Source: a virus. Taken from it: a stretch of 56,640 nt of DNA. Location: positions 1 through 56,640 of IMG/VR virus record IMGVR_UViG_3300020056_001798; one strand, written 5' to 3'. Both the position numbers and the translations under genes were made by a program. The notes below the pieces were generated by a model that was not told the DNA's origin, searched no databases, and saw nothing but the letters and a program-made list of their open reading frames with translations. Below, one piece after another: positions 31,305 to 38,784 of the stretch. The stretch's first letter is position 1, and every line of letters begins with the position of its first letter.

Positions 31305-31695
31305 TTATTTCAATGAAATCACTTACAAAGTCAAAATGTTGAGACAATGGATAAAAAAGATCGTAGTTCATCACTTCACTTACAATTTCATAAGAACTAG
31401 ATCCTATATCTTGAAAGTATTTTCTATTTAATCCTTTTTTAGACCCATATGCAGGAAACACACCAGTTACAAATAAACAAGTATCGCCTAGCTCTTTTGC
31501 TGAATAATCGCCGGGCCGCGAAAGTTTTAGGTATGCTTCGGCAAAGGTTTCTTCAGGCAAAAACTCTGGTCGGTCTACGTAACTTGCTAACAGCATTACA
31601 ACGTAGGCCTCTATATCGTGTGGCAAATCATATCCGTGTTTGCCTTTGCTTTCTTGGACAACATCATAAAAGACATTGGTGTAAGCGTCTTGCAT
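31261..31695 (-). CDS. antisense-oriented conserved protein, unknown
   Basis: 144 residues from ATG 31693-31695 (MQDAYTNVFYDVVQESKGKH). The middle LGDTCLFVTGVFPAYGSKKG and YFQDIGSSSYE resembles a bacterial family of unknown function with the pattern GDxxLFxxGFFP...YYxxIGxxxY, which I recall but cannot name. It is one of few minus-strand genes here. TATAAATA sits exactly 5 nt before its ATG. Confidence 0.65.
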   Translation of the reverse strand: MQDAYTNVFYDVVQESKGKHGYDLPHDIEAYVVMLLASYVDRPEFLPEETFAEAYLKLSRPGDYSAKELGDTCLFVTGVFPAYGSKKGLNRKYFQDIGSSSYEIVSEVMNYDLFYPLSQHFDFVSDFIEITIHSSKRELNNLFR

Positions 31696-31700
31696 ATAAG

Positions 31701-31708
31701 TATTTATA
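31701..31708 (-). promoter_or_regulatory. late promoter 5 nt before an antisense start
   Basis: On the minus strand TATAAATA, then CTTAT, then ATG. The intergenic gap to the divergent plus gene is only 15 nt. Confidence 0.55.
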
Positions 31709-31710
31709 TT

Positions 31711-31947
31711 ATGACACCACAAGAAATATTTGAGTATAAACAAAGTTGGCTACCAGGTCACACTGTAAGACTACATAGCGATGTAGTTGATAGAGGCAAA
31801 ACTTGGTGCAAGCGTCAGTGTGAAAAACACGAATGGAGTTGCACAACGTGGACAAATGTTTACGAACACACTTTTCATTTTGAAAACATTTATGCAGCTC
31901 AAAACTTTGAAATGGAAATGGGAAGGTATGCTAATCAATGCACGTAG
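31711..31947 (+). CDS. small Trp/His/Cys-rich protein, unknown
   Basis: 78 residues from ATG 31711, divergent from the minus-strand gene. Contains CEKHEWSCTTW and ends RYANQCT. It overlaps the 2OG oxygenase gene by 10 nt. No family recognised. Confidence 0.6.
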   Translation: MTPQEIFEYKQSWLPGHTVRLHSDVVDRGKTWCKRQCEKHEWSCTTWTNVYEHTFHFENIYAAQNFEMEMGRYANQCT

Positions 31948-32528
31948 ACACACTTTTTTCTGTAGGTATAATGTCACACGATGTACCTGAAGAAATAGCA
32001 AATAAAGTAGAAAAAACTTTTTTAGAAAAAGAACACCAATTGCCTAACACCGGAAGCCAGTACGGAGATTTTGCATTACCTCAACGAGTTCTTGATCTAC
32101 AACACGATACACCCGAATTGTTCGAAGAAATTTTAAAAGTTAAGGATGCTTATTCAGATTGCACAGGACTAGAAGTAAGTCCAGGTTTGATGGAGTTTTG
32201 GACTCAAGATTACAAAGACGAAGGTAATAAACACGGAAGACATTGTCACGGAATACACGGCATTAGTGGAGTGTATTGGATTAGAGCAAATGAAAATGCA
32301 CAAGAACTTATTTTTCATAATCCAAATAATCTAGTTGATTATTCAAAACATTACAAAGATACACCCTGGAGTTGGAATAGTTTTGGTTATAAACCAAAAA
32401 AAGGTCTTATGCTATTTTTCCCATCATACTTAGAACACGAAGTTCAAGAATCGCCGCCAAACACAGTGCGCACAACAATAGCTTTTAATTTTCCTTATGT
32501 ACCAGGATTTAACCCGGAGAATAAATAA
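31938..32528 (+). CDS. 2OG-Fe(II) oxygenase-like protein 1
   Basis: A 196-residue double-stranded beta-helix protein of the phage type (2OG-FeII_Oxy_5-like). The metal site is in RHCHGIHGISGVYWIRANEN, the second His in LFFPSYLEHEV, and the 2OG-binding Arg in NTVRTTIAFNFP. Substrate unknown; phage relatives are often linked with nucleic-acid or protein hydroxylation. It needs Fe2+. Two further members occur at 40507 and 55543. Confidence 0.82.
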   Translation: MHVDTLFSVGIMSHDVPEEIANKVEKTFLEKEHQLPNTGSQYGDFALPQRVLDLQHDTPELFEEILKVKDAYSDCTGLEVSPGLMEFWTQDYKDEGNKHGRHCHGIHGISGVYWIRANENAQELIFHNPNNLVDYSKHYKDTPWSWNSFGYKPKKGLMLFFPSYLEHEVQESPPNTVRTTIAFNFPYVPGFNPENK

Positions 32529-32531
32529 TAG

Positions 32532-32726
32532 ATGAGTAAAACAATAACATATAAAGTAGAAGACATATTTGAAGACATCGATGGTGATGACAAAAACGTA
32601 CTAATGAACATTCCTCCTGAAGTAAGTGAACGAATGGGCTGGCAACCAGGTGATGTATTAAAGATAACTGTTGAAGACGGAGTTATTACAATGTCTAAAA
32701 AAGAGGAGACAAATGGGGAAGAATAG
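32532..32726 (+). CDS. AbrB/MazE-like swapped-hairpin protein
   Basis: A 64-residue protein with [20 protein letters not shown] followed by [12 protein letters not shown], matching the SpoVT-AbrB fold of transcription regulators and antitoxins. No toxin gene is adjacent. It overlaps the IF-1 gene by 14 nt, so the two are co-expressed. Possibly a phage DNA-binding regulator. Confidence 0.75.
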   Translation: MSKTITYKVEDIFEDIDGDDKNVLMNIPPEVSERMGWQPGDVLKITVEDGVITMSKKEETNGEE

Positions 32727-32931
32727 CGACCTTTTTGAACTAGAAGGTGAAATAGTAGAAGTCCTGCCTAATCAAATGTTTAAGATACAGCTAGACAATG
32801 ATCATATTGTTACAGCATATACTGGCGGGAAAATGAGGCAATTTAGAATCAGATTAGTACAGGGTGACAGAGTAAGAGTAGAAATGACACCATATGATTT
32901 ATCTAAAGGCAGAATTACTTTTAGATTATAG
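32713..32931 (+). CDS. infA: translation initiation factor IF-1
   Basis: A 72-residue OB-fold protein matching IF-1 along its length: [40 protein letters not shown], then [17 protein letters not shown]-1 binds the ribosomal A site during initiation. Start ATG 32713 has AGAGGAGA upstream; normal length. IF-1 genes are rare in phages. Together with bS21 it implies interference with, or support of, translation initiation. Confidence 0.93.
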   Translation: MGKNSDLFELEGEIVEVLPNQMFKIQLDNDHIVTAYTGGKMRQFRIRLVQGDRVRVEMTPYDLSKGRITFRL

Positions 32932-32960
32932 TTGACAAAGTCAAAAAACTATAATATAAT
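32932..32960 (+). promoter_or_regulatory. sigma70-like promoter
   Basis: TTGACA 32932-32937, 17 nt, TATAAT 32955-32960, upstream of the gene at 32993. Confidence 0.8.
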
Positions 32961-32992
32961 ATTAATTCATTCATCAAAAAGAGGAAAATTTA

Positions 32993-33388
32993 ATGTTTGA
33001 TTACGAAAAAGCTCGTCAGTCTACCCTAGCCTATTGGAATAACCAACCCCAAGATATTCCATTTTATATTAACGGCTTTACCGGCACGTTTGCATATTCA
33101 GATCATTCGCTGATACCACAATCTATTCAATCTTTTTTATTAGAATATTTTTGGGATCAACTTGCTGAGACTAGACGTAATCATATTACTTCTATTTCAT
33201 TAGATAAGATTAATTCTTGTTTAAATGAATTATGGGAGGGCCCTGGTAGTATGCAAAAACTGGTAAATATTATGTATGATATACGCAAATTTAGGCAATC
33301 TGGCGAAAATAATTCAAAAGATGTGCTCAAAGGGTATCATACACCGACTCTAGATTCAAATTTAGTGGTTGACACATCCGAAGATTGA
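32993..33388 (+). CDS. soluble phage protein, unknown
   Basis: A 131-residue protein with its own consensus promoter and GAGGAAAA before the ATG. Mostly helical, aromatic-rich N-terminal half (YWNNQPQDIPFYINGF), polar C-terminus. No family recognised. The strong promoter suggests early expression. Confidence 0.6.
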   Translation: MFDYEKARQSTLAYWNNQPQDIPFYINGFTGTFAYSDHSLIPQSIQSFLLEYFWDQLAETRRNHITSISLDKINSCLNELWEGPGSMQKLVNIMYDIRKFRQSGENNSKDVLKGYHTPTLDSNLVVDTSED

Positions 33389-33397
33389 GTATATTAT
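33369..33397 (+). promoter_or_regulatory. sigma70-like promoter
   Basis: TTGACA 33369-33374 (inside the 3' end of the previous gene), 17 nt, TATTAT 33392-33397. Confidence 0.75.
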
Positions 33398-33431
33398 AGT
33401 AGTATAAGTTGTAACAAAATGGGGCTACGTT

Positions 33432-33893
33432 ATGGATATCTCGATTGAAGGCGGCACAGCATCACAACAGAAGCACGTCAAAAGTATTGTTGAGTTTTGT
33501 GCTGAGTTGCTTATGCCTAGATTAACAAATCTAGATATTCATATCAAGCTTACACAACTTAAAGATGCTTACGGGTATTGCTTGTCTAATGATTACGATT
33601 GTCCTAGCCGACCTAGACAGTTTGAATTAGAAATCCATAAAGGACTTAGACTTCGTAGACTATTAGAAACTGTATGCCACGAAATGGTTCACGTGAAGCA
33701 ATATGCACGGGGAGAGTTGTACGAAAGCACTATTCAAAATAAGCATAGGTGGCAAGGTAAATGGTTGGCAAAAGATCCTGAGTATTGGGATCGACCTTGG
33801 GAAATTGAAGCACACGGAAGAGAGTGTGGTCTATTTATTCGTTGGGCAGAAGCAAACGATTTAGGCGGTTATACCTGGACACACGACGAATAA
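33432..33893 (+). CDS. SprT-like zinc metallopeptidase-fold protein
   Basis: A 153-residue protein with CHEMVHVKQYARGEL (HExxH), a following RWQGK and RPWEIEAHGREC, where the later Glu/His would complete the zinc site. This is the arrangement of SprT/Spartan-type proteins, some of which act on DNA-protein crosslinks. No signal peptide, so it is intracellular. Own sigma70-like promoter. Confidence 0.78.
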   Translation: MDISIEGGTASQQKHVKSIVEFCAELLMPRLTNLDIHIKLTQLKDAYGYCLSNDYDCPSRPRQFELEIHKGLRLRRLLETVCHEMVHVKQYARGELYESTIQNKHRWQGKWLAKDPEYWDRPWEIEAHGRECGLFIRWAEANDLGGYTWTHDE

Positions 33894-33896
33894 ATA
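33889..33896 (+). promoter_or_regulatory. late-type motif 4 nt before an ATG
   Basis: AATAAATA overlapping the stop codon of the SprT-like gene, TAAT, then ATG 33901. Confidence 0.45.
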
Positions 33897-33900
33897 TAAT

Positions 33901-35277
33901 ATGCGATATGTAGAAATGACCCAACAAAAAATTGCTGATCTAAATGATTTATCTGATCTTGTAAAAAGGGTAAACGACCCTGCTCTTTACATACAAGACA
34001 CAAGAGAAACAGAAAAGTATGGTAGACCTTATCATCTTCGTACACTTAAAAAAGTATCCATACTAGACAAAGATGAGGCAGAACAGTTGCTTAAGAAAGT
34101 TGATGCCTCTATTACACTAAAGCCCACTTCGGCTAAACTAACATCTTATAGTCAAGCAGCACCATTTGAATTTCAGCATCAAGGCAAAACATATTATATT
34201 GCCACTCGCAGGAAGGTTGAAGGCAGCGGCAAGAGTGTAAAAGGGTTCAACAAAAAAGAATTAACGCCTGTAACACTAGGTCTAGGAAACGTATACACAA
34301 GCAAAAAAGAACTATATCAAGACATTAAAAGACTTGTAATAGAAAAATATGAAGATGACCGTCAAAATGCTCTGCTACATATTTTAGATAATGCTATGCA
34401 GTTTGGTTCGCAAAAGCCTATGCCAGAAGAACTTCAATATGTGTTAACTGGCACTAATCTAAAACAAATCAGCCAAGACTTTGGAGAGTGTATTGCTCCT
34501 CTATGTTATGCCGACGACAGTCAAACTATAGAATTCCCCCCAGGCAACGAACCTGTAGTTGATGTTATAGTAGGTGGACAAAAAATTGCTGTTAAAAGTT
34601 TGTCAGGAAGCGGAAACAGTCTTGTTAAGATGAAAGACATTGTAGACACTTATAAAGATACTCTTGATCCAAAAGATCTACAGCGACAAGCAAGATATGC
34701 AACGATTCAAAAACTTGCTGATCCAAGCAGAAGTGTAATAAATCTTATACTTGAGCTATGTATGGATTTAAAAACACCTGAAATGGTACAACTGATTGCA
34801 GATACTATTCCAAATGCATCTATAACAAAACTAGACGATCTTACAAAGGCAGTTAAAGTCTTGATATACAAAGATGGCAAACTTATACCATATCAGGATG
34901 TGATAGCAAAGTGTAAGGTAATATTAGGAGCCAGCAATCACAAAGTTTTTGGCATACCGAGAGATGTTGCAACTACAGGTGAAAAAAAGTTTAAAAGAGA
35001 TCCGGTACAGTATACAGCCTATATGATCACTTATGGGCTAGGCAAAGGTCTTGAAAACGTAATTGTCAGAGGCATTGATAAAGACGCATATGCAGAGATC
35101 ATAAAGGACATTATGACACAGGTTGAAGCTAGTGTTGGTTTTGTCGGAGTAAATGCTAACGGAATAATTGATCTAAAAATGAAGAAATTTAGCGATCTAG
35201 ATTTTAAGTTTGATTACCACGCATTTACTACAAATCCAGGAAATAATCGTCCAGGTTTTGCAATTATCTCAAATTAA
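33901..35277 (+). CDS. phage protein with possible PD-(D/E)XK core, unknown
   Basis: A 458-residue soluble protein. N-terminus MRYVEMTQQKI recalls the MRFEEI start of the protein at 21743. Around residue 220, EPVVDVIVGGQKIAVKSLSGS gives an Asp...VKS pattern like an endonuclease core, followed by a helical C-terminal half. Similar length, late-type promoter and motif order suggest a relationship to 21743, but I see no clear sequence identity. Confidence 0.6.
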   Translation: MRYVEMTQQKIADLNDLSDLVKRVNDPALYIQDTRETEKYGRPYHLRTLKKVSILDKDEAEQLLKKVDASITLKPTSAKLTSYSQAAPFEFQHQGKTYYIATRRKVEGSGKSVKGFNKKELTPVTLGLGNVYTSKKELYQDIKRLVIEKYEDDRQNALLHILDNAMQFGSQKPMPEELQYVLTGTNLKQISQDFGECIAPLCYADDSQTIEFPPGNEPVVDVIVGGQKIAVKSLSGSGNSLVKMKDIVDTYKDTLDPKDLQRQARYATIQKLADPSRSVINLILELCMDLKTPEMVQLIADTIPNASITKLDDLTKAVKVLIYKDGKLIPYQDVIAKCKVILGASNHKVFGIPRDVATTGEKKFKRDPVQYTAYMITYGLGKGLENVIVRGIDKDAYAEIIKDIMTQVEASVGFVGVNANGIIDLKMKKFSDLDFKFDYHAFTTNPGNNRPGFAIISN

Positions 35278-35280
35278 TGG

Positions 35281-35309
35281 TTGACAAAGGGTCTAGATGA
35301 GCTTATACT
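35281..35309 (+). promoter_or_regulatory. sigma70-like promoter; fixes start of next gene
   Basis: TTGACA 35281-35286, 17 nt, TATACT 35304-35309. It lies inside a longer open frame, so the downstream gene must start at ATG 35344, not at 35281. Confidence 0.8.
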
Positions 35310-35343
35310 ATTATTAATAGTTAGGCATACACAGAGGCACACA

Positions 35344-36099
35344 ATGACAGCACATACGCTATATAGACCGATTGGTTGGGCTACTCGGCTATCTTCTAAA
35401 AAAGATGTTTTACCTTTGAGAACAGTATCAACACAAGATGCTTTGGCAGTGGCGGTGGCAGCACACCGTATTCGTAACGGCTATCAAAAGCACACTCAGC
35501 GTTACAGCACAGAAGGCAAAGTTACAGAACATTCAAACAAAGAAATGGTGAAATTTTATTTTGCCCAAAAATCCGGACACTATGTTGATCCTGATTTTGT
35601 TCTTTTCGAGCCGACAGCAGAAGACTACCAAACTGTAGCTGAAATACAAAAGTGGATGAAGCGTTATGTAATGCTAGGCTTAGGTGATTTAGATGACTTC
35701 AAGCGAGATATGATTCAATCGGTTTCTGAAGAAAGTGTTGCTGTAAATAATCTAGGTCGTGTTGCCTTTATTCCAGAGTTTGTAAAACGTGACCAGCACG
35801 AAAGCGGTCTTAAGAAAGAGATTCGTATTGAATATCGCGACAGTGTGCATCTTGGAAAAGATAAAGACAATGTAGAGGCTGTTGTGAAAATTCTTGACAA
35901 GCGTTATAGCGCACAATGGGAGTCGTATAATTACACAGCAGTAACCACAGATGGTAACCTTGTATCTTTTATGAACAAGTTCGAGCACAATGTTGGTGAT
36001 ACAAAGCGTGTAAAAGCAAAAGTAAAGGCACAAACAAAAAATCGTTTGTTCGATGCAAACGAAACTCGTTTAAATTATGTAAAGTTATACAAGGTGTAA
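35344..36099 (+). CDS. phage protein, unknown
   Basis: A 251-residue soluble protein, start ATG 35344 after CAGAGGCACACA. Mixed alpha/beta, basic C-terminus (KRVKAKVKAQTKNRLFDANE). No family recognised. First gene of a run of small genes to 39.9 kb with mostly overlapping or touching frames. Confidence 0.65.
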   Translation: MTAHTLYRPIGWATRLSSKKDVLPLRTVSTQDALAVAVAAHRIRNGYQKHTQRYSTEGKVTEHSNKEMVKFYFAQKSGHYVDPDFVLFEPTAEDYQTVAEIQKWMKRYVMLGLGDLDDFKRDMIQSVSEESVAVNNLGRVAFIPEFVKRDQHESGLKKEIRIEYRDSVHLGKDKDNVEAVVKILDKRYSAQWESYNYTAVTTDGNLVSFMNKFEHNVGDTKRVKAKVKAQTKNRLFDANETRLNYVKLYKV

Positions 36100-36101
36100 T
36101 A

Positions 36102-36377
36102 ATGGTTATTTTGAAAGAAACACCACACGATGTAGACAAGGATGGTATCCAAAGAGTCTACACGTTTGAAGATGGTACAATACTAAGTGCAATAAAAACT
36201 TCTTTTAGTTACGGCGGTGAGATGGACAAATGGGAAATCGCTGTTCTTGATGAAAATGGGGAATTTATTACACAAGAAGTTTGGAACGACACATACGATG
36301 ATGTAATTGGCTGGGTGAGCGACAGCAACTTAACCGAGTACGTAAAGGATGTTGAACTACACGTTGGAGGTATTTAA
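36102..36377 (+). CDS. small acidic protein, unknown
   Basis: 91 residues, beta-rich (TPHDVDKDGIQRVYTFEDGT and onward), 2 nt after the previous stop and sharing one base with the next start. No family recognised. Confidence 0.6.
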   Translation: MVILKETPHDVDKDGIQRVYTFEDGTILSAIKTSFSYGGEMDKWEIAVLDENGEFITQEVWNDTYDDVIGWVSDSNLTEYVKDVELHVGGI

Positions 36378-36580
36378 TGTTTACAGAAAATGTAATGTGG
36401 TTATTCGGTGCTTACCTAGCCGGGAGTTTTGCTACATATTTTTTGATGCTCAAGTCAACATATATTGATGCAAGCGGCAAAACCATTGACACGTTAATTG
36501 AAAACGGGTTTTTACGTCACCGTAAAAATGCAGACGGTGAAATAGAAATTTTAAAGTGGAACGACAACTCCGACGTATGA
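36377..36580 (+). CDS. single-span membrane protein, unknown
   Basis: 67 residues with one N-terminal membrane segment (MWLFGAYLAGSFATYFLML) and a polar tail. Overlaps both neighbours (TAATG-type and ATGA). Confidence 0.6.
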   Translation: MFTENVMWLFGAYLAGSFATYFLMLKSTYIDASGKTIDTLIENGFLRHRKNADGEIEILKWNDNSDV

Positions 36581-36864
36581 ACAAATTATTAAATGCAATT
36601 GTGTACTATGTAAAGGAAGATTGGAAAGAAAATCCTGCGCGATGTTTTTTAGAGATTATTGCTTGGTTTTTGAGTATATTTTGTGCAGTAACAATGATGC
36701 TCACAGTTCCTAATCCTCCTTTTTTATTGCTGTATCCTTTGTTCATATGTCAATGTGTAATATTTGCTTGGGCAGCGTGGACAAGACGTAGCACAGGTAT
36801 GTTAGCAAACTATATGTTACTAGTAACAATTGATAGTGTAGCATTAACAAGATTGGTTATGTAA
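36577..36864 (+). CDS. multi-span small membrane protein
   Basis: 95 residues from ATG 36577 (ATGA overlap). Two to three hydrophobic segments (FLEIIAWFLSIFCAVTMMLT, FLLLYPLFICQCVIFAWAAW, LANYMLLVTIDSVALT). Holin-like topology is possible but the lysin is 22 kb away. Shares one base with tilS. Confidence 0.6.
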   Translation: MNKLLNAIVYYVKEDWKENPARCFLEIIAWFLSIFCAVTMMLTVPNPPFLLLYPLFICQCVIFAWAAWTRRSTGMLANYMLLVTIDSVALTRLVM

Positions 36865-37478
36865 TGATTAAGATCCAAGGCAAGTTGCCTAGAAAATTTT
36901 TCCTTGCTTGTTCTGGGGGAATTGACTCTATGGCAGCTTTGCACTTTCTAAAGAACAATCACGATATTACTGTGTTGCATTTTAATCACGGTACAGCACA
37001 CGGACAAAAAGCTGAACCTTGGTTAATCAAATACTGTAGGCAGAACGATATTCCTTTTATTATGGATCGTGTTAAAGAAACTATTCCGCCTGGTCCAAGT
37101 AAAGAAGAATGGTGGCGGGAAAAAAGATATAGATTTTTTGATTCTTACCCTGGATATCCTGTTGTAACTTGTCATCATTTAGACGATTGTGTAGAAACTT
37201 GGATTTGGTCGAGTTTACACGGCACAGGAAAAATTATTCCGTACAGAAGGAAACATATCATCCGTCCTTTTCGTCTCACACGCAAGAGAGATTTCGAACT
37301 TTGGGCAAGAATGAAGAATGTTCCTTTTTTAGAGGATGACAGCAACACTGATCTGTGTTATACTAGAAACTATATTAGACACGAAATGATGCCTCACATT
37401 TTGAAAGTAAATCCTGGCATCTACAAGACTATCTCAAAAAAGGTTAAAGAGGACCAAGATGGACATAAAACACCCTAA
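36864..37478 (+). CDS. tilS: tRNA(Ile)-lysidine synthase-like protein
   Basis: A 204-residue N-type ATP-pyrophosphatase. The P-loop SGGIDS is at residues 17-22, HFNHGT at the next strand, HHLDDCVETW for the active site, IIRPF, and the TilS signature EDDSNTDLCYTRNYIRHEMMPHI. TilS puts lysidine on C34 of tRNA-Ile(CAU) so it reads AUA. This copy lacks the C-terminal tRNA-binding domains of long TilS. No tRNA-Ile(CAU) is seen in the window; the phage may carry one elsewhere or modify the host tRNA. AUA codons are common here. Confidence 0.87.
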   Translation: MIKIQGKLPRKFFLACSGGIDSMAALHFLKNNHDITVLHFNHGTAHGQKAEPWLIKYCRQNDIPFIMDRVKETIPPGPSKEEWWREKRYRFFDSYPGYPVVTCHHLDDCVETWIWSSLHGTGKIIPYRRKHIIRPFRLTRKRDFELWARMKNVPFLEDDSNTDLCYTRNYIRHEMMPHILKVNPGIYKTISKKVKEDQDGHKTP

Positions 37479-37875
37479 TGTTTTTGATATAGAAAAAGTA
37501 GAATCACTTTATACAGAAAAGGACGGTGTGCCGGTTAAGTATGTGTGTACTACTGATTTAAAAGCAAGCGATGTGCCTGTAGACATTTTTTATAGAGCTA
37601 CGCCACATCCTGAGTTTGGTAATTGTTACTTTGGATTGTACAACGACAGAATGAACGATCGTATGATGATTTGTAATGCAGATATCGTTGAAGATTTTGA
37701 ATTTGGAATGATCAAAGACAAAGATAATAATTGGTACTATTCTTGTAGTCATCACGATTGTATTTTTATTGACGGTAAAATGATTGACGGCGGAAGAAAA
37801 TATATTAGATCAACAGGACTTGACGGTGTATTTAAAATCGTTAAGGGTAAATTTGTGGAGAAAAATAATGGCTAA
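37459..37875 (+). CDS. soluble phage protein, unknown
   Basis: A 138-residue protein overlapping tilS by 20 nt. Beta-rich, Asp/Tyr-rich (NRMNDRMMICNAD is not a known motif). Cys and His in SCSHHDCIF could bind a metal. No family recognised. Confidence 0.6.
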   Translation: MDIKHPNVFDIEKVESLYTEKDGVPVKYVCTTDLKASDVPVDIFYRATPHPEFGNCYFGLYNDRMNDRMMICNADIVEDFEFGMIKDKDNNWYYSCSHHDCIFIDGKMIDGGRKYIRSTGLDGVFKIVKGKFVEKNNG

Positions 37876-38074
37876 AAAAGATGCTAGTAAATTTGAAGAC
37901 TTTCTCACAGATGATGATTATGGATTTATTGTTTGTTCAAAAACAGGTGTACTCAAAGGATTGTGGATACCTGAAAATCAAGAGGAAGAAGAAGTTCCGG
38001 AGACAATTGTAAATATCTGTAAGGATTACTTTAACATAGATCCTAACCAAGACGAGGATTATACAATCCACTAG
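37868..38074 (+). CDS. small acidic protein, unknown
   Basis: 68 residues from ATG 37868 (MAKKDASKFEDFLTDDDYGF and onward), overlapping the previous gene by 8 nt. Highly acidic, no membrane segment. No family recognised. Confidence 0.6.
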   Translation: MAKKDASKFEDFLTDDDYGFIVCSKTGVLKGLWIPENQEEEEVPETIVNICKDYFNIDPNQDEDYTIH

Positions 38075-38082
38075 GAGAGTTT

Positions 38083-38325
38083 ATGGAAAATGTAGTAGAA
38101 CAATTATCTCAATTGGCACAAGAAGCAGCTCTTGCTGAACCTATCAATTGGGAAGGATTGAATTTGAAAAAAGAAGAAGTTTATAAACATATGGCAAAGA
38201 ATGTTTTAGACCAGATGGAAAGTGTAAACGAGCAAGAAAGAGCTGTCGTTGCTATGGCAACTATGACAAAACTTTTAGTTGAGAATTTTATTTACAAAGC
38301 GAGGTTAGAATCACGTAGTGAGTGA
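38083..38325 (+). CDS. small helical protein, paralogue A
   Basis: 80 residues. It shares with the next protein the pattern L..LA.E....PI(N/D)W..LN....., a MA..VL.M segment and KLLVENF near the C-terminus. All-helical, soluble. AGGAGAGTTT precedes the ATG. Function unknown. Confidence 0.65.
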   Translation: MENVVEQLSQLAQEAALAEPINWEGLNLKKEEVYKHMAKNVLDQMESVNEQERAVVAMATMTKLLVENFIYKARLESRSE

Positions 38326-38563
38326 TAACTTCCTTGAGCCTGACAATGAGGCGATATTAAATTTAGTTGCTCTAGCAAAAGAAGGTGCTGAGTTTGATCC
38401 TATCGATTGGGGAGATCTAAATATTAGTGAGGATCAGGCATATATAATGATGGCAGCACACGTATTAGAGATGGAAAGAAACCACTTGACAGACGGAGCA
38501 ATTATTGTTAAACTGTTAGTAGAAAATTTTGTTTTAAACTTAAAACTGTTAGGAAAAAAATGA
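38318..38563 (+). CDS. small helical protein, paralogue B
   Basis: 81 residues from GTG 38318, overlapping paralogue A by 8 nt. Alignment of LVALAKEGAEFDPIDWGDLN and [17 protein letters not shown] with copy A shows tandem duplication. Function unknown. Confidence 0.65.
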   Translation: MSDNFLEPDNEAILNLVALAKEGAEFDPIDWGDLNISEDQAYIMMAAHVLEMERNHLTDGAIIVKLLVENFVLNLKLLGKK

Positions 38564-38784
38564 GAACTATCGTAGACAACAAAGCAATACTCACAAACAC
38601 CAATAGTGGTGTAAGTGCAGAAGCAGAAGCAGACAATTTTCAAGAAGGTAAGTCTTTTGACGCATTTCTTGCAACCAATAAAATTCCAATGCGCTGGAAT
38701 GGGCGTACCTATGTAGGTAATGCACACGGTATGGAATTTACCTCAGAAGGTCCTACAGTACGTTATATTAAGGAGGGACGCTAA
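38560..38784 (+). CDS. small protein, unknown
   Basis: 74 residues, ATGA overlap with the preceding gene and one-base overlap with clpP. It ends [11 protein letters not shown], with [19 protein letters not shown] in the middle. Position directly before clpP could mean an adaptor, but nothing in the sequence shows that. Confidence 0.6.
   Translation: MRTIVDNKAILTNTNSGVSAEAEADNFQEGKSFDAFLATNKIPMRWNGRTYVGNAHGMEFTSEGPTVRYIKEGR

Noticed and set aside
32532-32726. Toxin-antitoxin pair built on the AbrB/MazE-like protein
   Set aside because: The overlapping partner is IF-1, not a toxin, and no other toxin-like gene is adjacent.
35281-35343. Extended N-terminus of the protein starting at 35344
   Set aside because: This stretch carries a complete sigma70-like promoter, and the Shine-Dalgarno-like GAGG lies just before ATG 35344.
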